A stretch of 7,617 nucleotides of DNA from Candidatus Zambryskiibacteriota bacterium (GTDB taxonomy: Bacteria > Patescibacteriota > Minisyncoccia > Phycocordibacterales > DATDWN01): NCBI GenBank assembly GCA_016202965.1, contig JACQNQ010000026.1, forward strand, positions 1-7,617. Reading direction: 5' to 3'. This document shows positions 1 to 5,283 of the stretch, piece after piece. A model generated the notes under the pieces. The model was not told the origin of the DNA. It did no database searches and worked only from the letters and a program-made list of their open reading frames with translations. The translations under genes were made by a program, and so were the position numbers. Each line of letters begins with the position of its first letter. The first letter of the stretch is position 1.

Positions 1-35
1 AAAGGGAGCTGCTCTACCGACTGAGCTACGGGCGC
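1..35 (-). tRNA. tRNA gene, 5' half only (anticodon begins UU; tRNA-Lys most likely)
   Basis: Read on the minus strand, position 35 starts a GCGCCCG acceptor arm, then TA at tRNA positions 8-9, a GCTC/GAGC D-stem with an AGTCGGTA loop, A26, a GCTCC anticodon-stem strand and CTTT. The window ends after the second anticodon base, so the anticodon is UUN: Lys, Glu or Gln, with Lys the best guess. The 3' half lies outside the window. A TATAAG box at 49-44 on the minus strand, 8 nt upstream of the tRNA, is a plausible -10 element, but I see no clear -35. Confidence 0.85.
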
Positions 36-92
36 GAAAAATACTTATAAAATATAACAGAAAAAAAGAGAAAATCCAAACAAACAAAGTAA

Positions 93-120
93 ACCCCCCG
101 CCCTTGGGAAAGCGGAGGGT
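93..120 (-). terminator. Rho-independent terminator of the upstream minus-strand RNA
   Basis: On the minus strand, ACCCTCCGC (120-112) pairs with GCGGGGGGT (101-93). All nine pairs form, one of them a T-G wobble that would be a mismatch on the plus strand. It is followed by TTTACTTTGTTTG. The wobble and the T-rich tail both point to minus-strand function. It would end the candidate RNA at 289-121 and insulate the tRNA downstream. Confidence 0.65.
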
Positions 121-289
121 AGTATAATTGCGACTAAGTGATTCCCTCGTCAGCCCACTTCTGAGTCGCGACTTCAGCGGGTCTACTTGCTTGGTTATTG
201 ACCTAGTTTTGTGATCTAAGAAGGTTCACCCCTTGTTGCTGGGTTCGCTACACAAATACGAGTTGTCTAGCTAAACCTTTAATTTATTA
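93..289 (-). ncRNA. Candidate structured small RNA of unknown family, about 200 nt
   Basis: The 190-bp gap between holA and the tRNA has no credible ORF but can fold extensively on the minus strand. A hairpin pairs 130-140 with 156-169 as 6+5 bp with a 3-nt bulge (GCGACT/AGTCGC and AAGTG/CACTT). A short hairpin pairs 228-231 with 241-244. AGGTTT (278-273) pairs with GAACCT (227-222), with a G-U wobble that exists only on the minus strand. A perfect TATAAT lies just upstream and a strong terminator just downstream. The 10-nt palindrome AGTCGCGACT (164-173) competes with the main hairpin, so two folds are possible. I looked for tmRNA, SRP, RNase P and 6S signatures and found none. It could also be the structured 3' UTR of holA. 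Confidence 0.4.
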
Positions 290-295
290 AATCAA

Positions 296-301
296 ATTAT
301 A
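296..301 (-). promoter_or_regulatory. Candidate -10 box for the 93-289 RNA
   Basis: A perfect TATAAT on the minus strand, just after the holA stop codon. The predicted start would be near 289. No good -35 sits at the right distance, so the assignment depends on the RNA-like structure and terminator downstream. Confidence 0.3.
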
Positions 302-310
302 AAAGATAAA

Positions 311-964
311 TCAACTTTCAAAAATCCATTTTTCCAGCATTATTTCAAGTTCTCCTTCTCCCTGTCTGACACGGTGGGTCATATTAACTAATTGCGAGGA
401 CATGGAACGTAATTCTTCCAAGCTGTAGGTTCTCACTCCGTTTAAAATCATCGTTTTGACTTTCCAAAATAAAATGCCATGCATTTCCTCCGCTCCAGCC
501 CCTTTGGAAAGCAAATCAATGTACGATATCCAGAGACGTTTTTTGTCTTTTTTTACAAGACTGTCCGTAATAGAGAAAATGTTAAAAGCTCGGTTTTTAA
601 CACTTTCGGGTTTTTTGAATTCCTGAACTTGTTTTGCCGATTTTTCAATCTTTTTCAAAGTTGGAACATCTAGCTTACCTTCCAGTTGCAAAAATATCTG
701 CTCGGAGTCAGCCAGCCGCTTCAGTCGGTTCAAAATAAAATCTTTGATGTCTTTTCTTTCAAATAGGTTGTCCAAGATAACAGTATATTTCGACTCAAAC
801 AAACCGCGAGCAATAATGAGTTCGTCAAATTGCCCCTCGCTCCAGTTTTCCGTCGTTAGCTTGAAAATCTCCGCACCCGGCCTTTTTTTCTCCGCCAAAT
901 CCAAAAGTTCGTGCAACTTTTTGCGCGCTTTGTGAGTATCCGTACCGTGTAGAAAATAGAGCAT
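311..964 (-). CDS. holA: DNA polymerase III subunit delta-like protein (short HolA)
   Basis: The 217-residue protein begins MLYFLHGTD followed by a KARKKL helix, which is the typical opening of HolA, the clamp-loader subunit that opens the beta sliding clamp. The middle contains a hydrophobic strand followed by FERKDIKDFI, resembling the HolA region that names the loaded subunit. The C-terminal part (DSLVKKDKKRLWISYIDLLSKGAGAEEMHGILFWKVKTMI) matches the helical domain III pattern, where a gene often reads 'one helix, short loop, LL..G..., then a helix with W/F'. Typical HolA is about 330-345 residues, so this copy is reduced by roughly a third. No Walker motif is expected in delta, and none is seen. 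The ATG has no Shine-Dalgarno site, and the start codon abuts the arm of a large inverted repeat. It is the last gene of the tsaE-polA-holA block. The family call comes from sequence feel, not a search. Confidence 0.6.
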   Translation of the reverse strand: MLYFLHGTDTHKARKKLHELLDLAEKKRPGAEIFKLTTENWSEGQFDELIIARGLFESKYTVILDNLFERKDIKDFILNRLKRLADSEQIFLQLEGKLDVPTLKKIEKSAKQVQEFKKPESVKNRAFNIFSITDSLVKKDKKRLWISYIDLLSKGAGAEEMHGILFWKVKTMILNGVRTYSLEELRSMSSQLVNMTHRVRQGEGELEIMLEKWIFES

Positions 965-1152
965 AATTGTAAAAACTACGGCGTGGTTACAACTTTAGAG
1001 AGACCTCGCAGACCGCAAGCATGGTCTTGTCAATGACCCCGAACGAAGTGAGGGGCTCTTGACAAGTTGCGGTCGAGAACAAAGTGAATTTTTCGCTGGA
1101 AAAATGAACGGTCTCTCTAAAGTTATGACGAGCCAAGAGTTTTTACAATTAT
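963..1152. repeat. Nested long inverted repeat between polA and holA (190 bp)
   Basis: Outer arms at 963-977 and 1138-1152 are 15-bp perfect inverted repeats. Spacers of exactly 13 nt on each side (978-990 and 1125-1137) are not complementary. Inner arms at 991-1005 and 1110-1124 are another 15-bp perfect match. Inside sits a third hairpin: 1011-1018 with 1067-1074, 1026-1033 with 1059-1066, and CCCC/GGGG around the loop GAACGAAGTGA. A small side hairpin lies at 1088-1105 (ATTTTT/AAAAAT). The motif GAAC(G/A)AAGTGA occurs twice (1041-1051, 1077-1087). The outer arm reaches the holA ATG. This could be a MITE-like or palindromic element, or a 5' leader structure of holA. I favour a mobile-derived palindrome now serving as holA leader, which is inference. 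Confidence 0.75.
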
Positions 1153-1156
1153 ACCA
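1148..1156 (-). promoter_or_regulatory. Extended -10 promoter candidate for holA
   Basis: TGGTATAAT on the minus strand fits the TGnTATAAT extended -10 consensus, which can work without a -35, and none is seen. Transcription would start near 1141, within the right outer arm of the inverted repeat, giving holA a leader of about 177 nt made almost wholly of the hairpin. Confidence 0.4.
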
Positions 1157-1225
1157 CTCTTGCCACCTCTTCTTACAGAAGCTGTACACCTTTTCCATTT
1201 TTATTTCGCAAGCTCATAAAAATTA

Positions 1226-3625
1226 TCAAAGGTCTTGCGATGCTTCCAGTTGTCGCATCTCACCCCAATTGTCGCCTATGAAGACATCCGCAACAATCGG
1301 CACATTGGATATTTTCTTCGGTTCTATGATATTTTCCATTATGTTTTTAATTTCCGGAGCGATTGATTTTACAATATCCCCCTTTATTTCATAAACCAAT
1401 TCATCGTGCACTTGAAGCAAAAGTCTGGCGTCACTTAGCAGATTTTTCTGGGTTAAAAATTTGTGTATCTCTATCATAGCCAGTTTGACAATATCGGCCT
1501 CTGTCCCCTGTATCGGAGCGTTTACGGCCATTCGCTCCGCCTGAGCTTTCATGAAAGGCAGTTTGGAGCGGATATCAGGAAAATACCGCCTGCGTCCGAA
1601 AAAAGTTTCGGTAAAACCGCGCTGGGCCGTTTGTCTTTTAATTTTTTCCAGATATTCTGCAAGACCGGAGAATTTTTCAAAATAGTTATCCAAGAATTTC
1701 TGGGCCTCTTCCCTGTTTGTCCCGATATTTTTCTGCAAAGCTGTTACTCCCATACCGTACATCACCCCGAAATTAATGACTTTGGCTTTCCGGCGCATCT
1801 CTTTCGTAACTTCTTCCGGTTTTACCCCAAAAACCTCGCTGGCCACGCTGGTATGGACATCCTCTCCGGCGCGAAAAATTTGTATCAGTTTTTTATCACC
1901 GGAAAGAAAAGCGGCAATGCGCAGTTCTATTTGCGAGTAATCAAAAGAAATCAGTTTGTAGCCCTCTTCGGCAATAAAAGATTTTCTGATTTCCAAACCA
2001 AGCTCGGTTTTGTTCGGAATATTTTGAAGATTGGGATTTTCACAACCCATTCTGCCTGTTGTGGTGCCCGCCTGCAAAAAATCGGCGTGCAACTTATTAT
2101 TTTTGTCTACCTGGGTAGGTATGGTATCAATGTATGTGCCAAGAAGTTTTGCCAGCTCTCTATATTCCAAGATAAGTTGGGCGACAGGGTGTTCTTCTTT
2201 CAATTTTTCAAGTTCCGATTCTTTTGTGGAAAATCCTCCGCTGGCTGTTTTTTTCTGATTCTTAACAGAAAGCCCCATTTTGACAAAAAGCATTTCTCCC
2301 AACTGTTTCGGAGAGTTGATATTAAATTCAAGGCCAACAATTTTCCATATTTTCTTTTCAAGCAGATTGACCTCCGTATGATACTTCTTTGATAAAAGCT
2401 CGAGCCGTTTTATGTCTATTTTTATGCCGATTTCTTTCATTTTCTCAACAATAGGAATAAGCGGTTTTTCTATTTTCTCCGCCACAAAAGACAGTTCTTG
2501 GTCTTTGATTGTTTTTTCCAATATTTTTTTTGCCTCCGGCAGAGTATTAGCCCGAGTATAAGACAAAATATCATCAAGAGCCGGGCTGGTTTTGTTGGAA
2601 TCTATAATCCACAACAGAAGTCCTGTCTCAAAAATTTCTTCCCTAAACTCAGACTCTGTCTGAGTCGGGCGACCCGCTAGAGCGGGTTTAGCCGGCATTT
2701 CAAGCGACAAAGCTTCAGCCAGCTTCTGACCAAGCATGCGAAACTCAAATTCTACAAACAAATCTTGAACTTTCTTCATATCTATTTCCTCACGCCAAAT
2801 TTTTTCCGGAATAGTAAAATGAATGGGGGCATCCCTGCGAATAGTGGCCAGCATTTTGGAAAACAGGGCCTCTTCCTCGCCTTCTTTGAGTAAATCAATT
2901 ATTCTTTTTTTGATGCTAGCTTTTTCAAAGGCTTTTTCTCCGCCTTTGGCCGATAACTTTTTATATATATTTTCAATTGACCCAAAATTTACAATCAGTT
3001 CCGTAGCTGTTTTCTCGCCAATGCCGGAAATGCCGATGATGTTGTCCGACGGGTCCCCGCGCAAACCTTTGAAATCCGGCAAAAGTTCCGGACCAAAACC
3101 GAATCTTTCCCGTACAGCCGATTCGTTATATATAATAGTGTCTTTAATGCCTTTCTTTAACGTATAAACTCTGACTCTGTCGTCATCTATGAGTTGCATG
3201 GTATCCATATCTCCCGAAGCGATAACAATATCAATGTTTTTATTATTTTTCAGTTTATCAACTATTGTCCCAAGCATATCATCAGCTTCAAATCCCGGAG
3301 AAGAATACGAGGGAATTGAAAATGCTTTGAAAACATCTTTGGAACGTTCCAGTTGTTCAACCAAAGCCGGGTCGGCCTCTTTGCGACCGGCTTTATAATC
3401 GGCATACTGCTCGTGTCGCATTGTCGGCTCGGGCAAGTCGTAGCAAGCGGCGACATAATCCGGCTTTATGTCTTTGACCAGTTTTATGAGCATAGTGCAA
3501 AGTCCGTATAAAGCTCCGGTCGGCTCACCCTTGCTTGATTGAAACTCCGGAAGAGCGTGATAGGCCCGGTGAATAATAGCGTGAACATCCAACAATGCTA
3601 ATATCTTTTTGTGTTTCTTAACCAT
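1226..3625 (-). CDS. polA: DNA polymerase I, proofreading-deficient form
   Basis: A 799-residue family A polymerase for gap filling, RNA primer removal and repair. The 5' nuclease domain spans about 1-290: catalytic D13, the FEADD acidic cluster, a SGDMD motif, and GDPSDNI from about 190 followed by the helix-hairpin-helix GISGIGEKTA. The polymerase domain spans about 385-799: TTTGRM, motif A DYSQIELR (562-569), motif B RRKAKVINFGVMYG (611-624, Phe619 at the ddNTP-discriminating site), and motif C QVHDE with D741. Only about 60 residues (328-385) lie between the domains and I see no DxE motif, so the 3'-5' exonuclease domain is essentially missing. E. coli PolA has 928 residues. Residues 309-327 are a low-complexity linker encoded by a cluster of DNA hairpins. 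The start is ATG with no Shine-Dalgarno site, 43 bp after tsaE, so the two are probably co-transcribed. Confidence 0.97.
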   Translation of the reverse strand: MVKKHKKILALLDVHAIIHRAYHALPEFQSSKGEPTGALYGLCTMLIKLVKDIKPDYVAACYDLPEPTMRHEQYADYKAGRKEADPALVEQLERSKDVFKAFSIPSYSSPGFEADDMLGTIVDKLKNNKNIDIVIASGDMDTMQLIDDDRVRVYTLKKGIKDTIIYNESAVRERFGFGPELLPDFKGLRGDPSDNIIGISGIGEKTATELIVNFGSIENIYKKLSAKGGEKAFEKASIKKRIIDLLKEGEEEALFSKMLATIRRDAPIHFTIPEKIWREEIDMKKVQDLFVEFEFRMLGQKLAEALSLEMPAKPALAGRPTQTESEFREEIFETGLLLWIIDSNKTSPALDDILSYTRANTLPEAKKILEKTIKDQELSFVAEKIEKPLIPIVEKMKEIGIKIDIKRLELLSKKYHTEVNLLEKKIWKIVGLEFNINSPKQLGEMLFVKMGLSVKNQKKTASGGFSTKESELEKLKEEHPVAQLILEYRELAKLLGTYIDTIPTQVDKNNKLHADFLQAGTTTGRMGCENPNLQNIPNKTELGLEIRKSFIAEEGYKLISFDYSQIELRIAAFLSGDKKLIQIFRAGEDVHTSVASEVFGVKPEEVTKEMRRKAKVINFGVMYGMGVTALQKNIGTNREEAQKFLDNYFEKFSGLAEYLEKIKRQTAQRGFTETFFGRRRYFPDIRSKLPFMKAQAERMAVNAPIQGTEADIVKLAMIEIHKFLTQKNLLSDARLLLQVHDELVYEIKGDIVKSIAPEIKNIMENIIEPKKISNVPIVADVFIGDNWGEMRQLEASQDL
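2647..2696. repeat. Cluster of palindromes in frame inside polA
   Basis: Three tandem dyads lie in 50 bp: ACTCAGAC/GTCTGAGT (2647-2654 with 2658-2665, loop TCT), ACCCGCT/AGCGGGT (2672-2678 with 2681-2687, loop AG), and GCCGGC (2691-2696). CGGG/CCCG at 2666-2676 is an alternative pairing. They encode the PolA linker MPAKPALAGRPTQTESEF, exactly where the proofreading domain is missing. Confidence 0.75.
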
Positions 3626-3668
3626 TGTTTTGGTAAATTTAAATTAATTTTACATTTTATTTATTATA

Positions 3669-4175
3669 TCACTCCTCCACAATTTCAATTTCTCTGCTGT
3701 CTTTGGAAATATGAGCCAAATTAACTTTAATGTGTTCCGGCATAATATCCGCCACTTTCTCCGGCCATTCTATCAAAATCAGATTTTTCGGATTGGAAAT
3801 AATTTCTTTCCAACCGAGATGTAGTAATTCGTCAGACGAATCCATGCGATAGGCATCAATATGAATCAGATGATTGAAAGTGGGCGATATATCGCCCACT
3901 TTTACAATATTGTATATTTTCATGATAACAAATGTCGGACTCAAGACTTTCTCGCTGACACCCAACGCTAGCGAGACTACTTGGGTAAAAGTGGTTTTGC
4001 CTGCGCCAAGTTCTCCGTACAAACCGACAACAGTCGCCCTTGCTTTAGAATTCTCACTCTCACTCGGTGAAGTCGTAGCTTCGCCGCCCGCACCAAGTGA
4101 GAGTAAAAGATTTTTTACAAAATTCTCTGCAATTTTTTGTGTTTCTTCCAGACTGCGAGATAGATGTTTTGACAT
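3669..4175 (-). CDS. tsaE: tRNA t6A37 threonylcarbamoyladenosine biosynthesis ATPase TsaE
   Basis: TsaE works with TsaB and TsaD in the cytoplasm to place threonylcarbamoyl on A37 of ANN-decoding tRNAs; its ATPase activity resets the complex. In this 168-residue protein I see an N-terminal SLEET helix, Walker A GELGAGKTT (54-62), the conserved SPTF (79-82), HIDAYR (105-110), the helix ELLHLGWKEI and the strand LILIEWPEK, all typical. The usual length is about 140-160, and the excess is explained by two in-frame inserts encoded by palindromic DNA (25-41 and 92-100). A GTG six bases further upstream would add only MP; I prefer the ATG because the predicted transcription start is close to it. 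No Shine-Dalgarno site is present. The gene is followed by polA after 43 bp, with no terminator between them. Confidence 0.95.
   Translation of the reverse strand: MSKHLSRSLEETQKIAENFVKNLLLSLGAGGEATTSPSESENSKARATVVGLYGELGAGKTTFTQVVSLALGVSEKVLSPTFVIMKIYNIVKVGDISPTFNHLIHIDAYRMDSSDELLHLGWKEIISNPKNLILIEWPEKVADIMPEHIKVNLAHISKDSREIEIVEE
3877..3902. repeat. 26-bp perfect palindrome inside tsaE
   Basis: Every base of the 26-nt stretch pairs with its partner around the centre 3889/3890 (AAAGTGGGCGATA followed by its reverse complement). It encodes KVGDISPTF between the conserved SPTF strand and the HIDAYR strand of TsaE, a loop that is short in the family. It also makes a second copy of SPTF in the protein. 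Confidence 0.9.
4056..4104. repeat. 49-bp hairpin-forming insert inside tsaE
   Basis: ACTCTCACTCGGTG (4056-4069) pairs with CACCAAGTGAGAGT (4091-4104): 13 of 14 bp on the plus strand, and all 14 in the tsaE mRNA because the C-A mismatch becomes a G-U wobble. It encodes the low-complexity stretch around LGAGGEATTSPSESE, between the first helix and the Walker A strand. Confidence 0.75.
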
Positions 4176-4188
4176 GGGCACATACTAT

Positions 4189-4219
4189 CATATATTTTTC
4201 TTTTAATGAGAGGTGTCAA
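4189..4219 (-). promoter_or_regulatory. Candidate promoter of tsaE-polA
   Basis: A perfect TTGACA -35 lies at 4219-4214 on the minus strand. TATATG at 4194-4189 is the best -10, at a long 19-nt spacing; ATATAT fits an 18-nt spacing. Transcription would begin only a few bases before the tsaE ATG, which is consistent with the missing Shine-Dalgarno site. Confidence 0.4.
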
Positions 4220-4223
4220 AAGA

Positions 4224-4263
4224 CATACACTTAACTTACGCATGTGCGTAAGTTAAGTGTATG
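4224..4263. repeat. 40-nt palindrome (19-bp arms, 2-nt centre) upstream of tsaE
   Basis: CATACACTTAACTTACGCA (4224-4242) is followed by TG and then its exact reverse complement (4245-4263). It lies directly upstream of the tsaE -35 box and downstream of the 4304-4331 terminator. No T-run follows on either strand, so it is not a classical terminator. It could be an intergenic member of the palindrome family seen in the genes, or a symmetric operator. Confidence 0.85.
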
Positions 4264-4303
4264 GGCAGTTTTAGTGATTTGAAATAAATTTTGATAATAA
4301 AAT

Positions 4304-4331
4304 CCCTCACCAGTTGGCAAACCGATGAGGG
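4304..4331 (-). terminator. Rho-independent terminator of the 4355-5059 gene
   Basis: On the minus strand, CCCTCATCGGTT (4331-4320) pairs along all 12 positions (two T-G wobbles) with AACTGGTGAGGG (4315-4304), loop TGCC, and is followed by ATTTTATTATCAAAATTT. The wobbles and T-rich tail occur in the sense of the minus-strand gene that stops 24 bp upstream. Confidence 0.85.
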
Positions 4332-4354
4332 GGTATGACGAACGCTTATGACGT

Positions 4355-5059
4355 TCATCGAATTTGGTACTGAATGTTCAGGTGAATTTCCCAGATTTGG
4401 TTATCCACCCGGAAATTTTGCTGATTCCAGCGATTGAGAGTAAATATCCTGCTCTCCGTGGCTACTCGACCATCCGGTGTCCGAGCAATGGCTTGTAGCG
4501 GGACTTGGACATAATCCGCGTCCTCCCAGTTAAGAGGAAAACTCAACGTGACAGAACCGCCGGAGCAGAGGTTTTTAATAAGCGGACCGTAACCTCGAAA
4601 TGAGGTCTGAAGGTCGAGCGGTAGGGTGCCGAGGTTTGTAACAATAACCGACACCATAACGTGGAACCGACTAGACCTCACTGCGTTATAACTGACGTAA
4701 ACTATGTCGAGGTTTGCATCAGCTATATCAGCACCTTCCGCCGCCACATTTTTACAACCAGTAACGTTGGCGTTCTGAAGGACTTCAGCCGCCTTTTTAT
4801 CTCGTTCTGCTACCCTCTTGGCTTCTTTTCCAATCTCCTTCCGAGCCTTCGTCATCGCCGGCGTGTCGGATTTTTTCAACTCTGCTTCAGCCTTTTCCCG
4901 GGCCTCGCGTGCTTCAATTTCAACGGCGCGCAAGCGAACAACCTTTTGCTCGGGTGTTTCAGTCACAGGTGTTTGCGCTTCGGCAAACGCCACCAAAAAA
5001 ACAATCCAACCCAAAATGACCATGGCAATAACCCACGGTTTAACTTTAATGTGCAACAT
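4355..5059 (-). CDS. Secreted protein of unknown function with coiled-coil and beta-rich domain
   Basis: I do not recognise this 234-residue protein. Residues 9-26 are a hydrophobic stretch after a short KVK segment, followed by AEA-Q, a good signal peptidase I site after A28. Residues about 37-94 are charged, Ala/Glu/Lys/Arg-rich and predicted as coiled coil. Residues about 117-234 alternate hydrophobic and polar residues in the manner of an immunoglobulin-like or fibronectin-like beta domain (LDIVYVSY, FHVMVSVIVTNLG, SGGSVTLSFPL, WEIHLNIQYQI). Two cysteines (C102, C165) could form a disulfide outside the cell. A start at the GTG two codons earlier is possible, but the Shine-Dalgarno spacing favours the ATG. 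Promoter and ribosome site are close to consensus, so strong expression is expected. The gene looks more GC-rich by eye than its neighbours. It stands alone, with its own promoter and terminator. Confidence 0.8.
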   Translation of the reverse strand: MLHIKVKPWVIAMVILGWIVFLVAFAEAQTPVTETPEQKVVRLRAVEIEAREAREKAEAELKKSDTPAMTKARKEIGKEAKRVAERDKKAAEVLQNANVTGCKNVAAEGADIADANLDIVYVSYNAVRSSRFHVMVSVIVTNLGTLPLDLQTSFRGYGPLIKNLCSGGSVTLSFPLNWEDADYVQVPLQAIARTPDGRVATESRIFTLNRWNQQNFRVDNQIWEIHLNIQYQIR

Positions 5060-5064
5060 ATGCA

Positions 5065-5070
5065 CCTCCT
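5065..5070 (-). promoter_or_regulatory. Consensus Shine-Dalgarno site deciding the 5059 start
   Basis: AGGAGG on the minus strand is followed by five bases and ATG, an ideal spacing. It overlaps the alternative GTG at 5065, which therefore cannot be the start. It is the only full consensus ribosome site before a long gene in this window. Confidence 0.85.
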
Positions 5071-5076
5071 GTATAC

Positions 5077-5105
5077 ATTATACGCCCTTTTAATATATTT
5101 GTCAA
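5077..5105 (-). promoter_or_regulatory. Consensus sigma-70 type promoter of the secreted protein gene
   Basis: TTGACA (5105-5100), a 17-nt spacer and TATAAT (5082-5077) all match the consensus. The predicted start near 5070 gives a leader of only about 11 nt, carrying just the Shine-Dalgarno site. Confidence 0.9.
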
Positions 5106-5162
5106 CTATACTAATTTGATTGTAGATATTTTCATTCTTCTCCCTTAACAACATAATTATTC

Positions 5163-5206
5163 AACATACATTAAATATTCACTATAGGAAATAAATAATG
5201 TATGTT
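5163..5206. promoter_or_regulatory. 11-bp dyad upstream of pilB, possible operator
   Basis: AACATACATTA (5163-5173) and TAATGTATGTT (5196-5206) are exact inverted repeats separated by 22 AT-rich bases. A weak TTCAAC-17-TATAGG promoter (5160-5188) would lie between and over the arms. This is about 15 bp before the small ORF and 65 bp before pilB. Protein binding or a hairpin are both possible. Confidence 0.3.
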
Positions 5207-5220
5207 CTGAAGGAATAAAC

Positions 5221-5283
5221 ATGGATATTTTCCCTAGCTACTGGCTACTGACTGCTATATACTATTTGTATGGTTACTTTTGA
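5221..5283 (+). CDS. Small ORF (20 codons) overlapping the pilB start, possible leader peptide
   Basis: ATG at 5221 is preceded by AAGGA at a good spacing and opens a frame for MDIFPSYWLLTAIYYLYGYF, ending TGA at 5281-5283. The peptide is hydrophobic and aromatic-rich (five Tyr, one Trp). The pilB ATG (5270) lies inside it in another frame, and pilB has no Shine-Dalgarno site of its own, so translation of the small ORF could feed ribosomes to pilB. It could equally be chance. Confidence 0.35.
   Translation: MDIFPSYWLLTAIYYLYGYF

Noticed and set aside
93..289. Known RNA families (tmRNA, SRP RNA, RNase P RNA)
   Set aside because: No tRNA-like 3' end or tag frame, no GGAA tetraloop helix, and no GAGGAAAGTCC core were found.
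995..1394. Overlapping ORFs in the polA-holA gap
   Set aside because: They run through the inverted repeat and into polA, and read as chance frames.
1463..2392. 309-codon plus-strand ORF
   Set aside because: It is antisense to the polymerase domain of polA, whose motifs A and B and the TTGR region it covers, and its translation has no recognisable pattern.
4661..5119. 152-codon plus-strand ORF
   Set aside because: It is antisense to the secreted protein gene and runs over that gene's consensus promoter; it has no Shine-Dalgarno site and an unusual composition.
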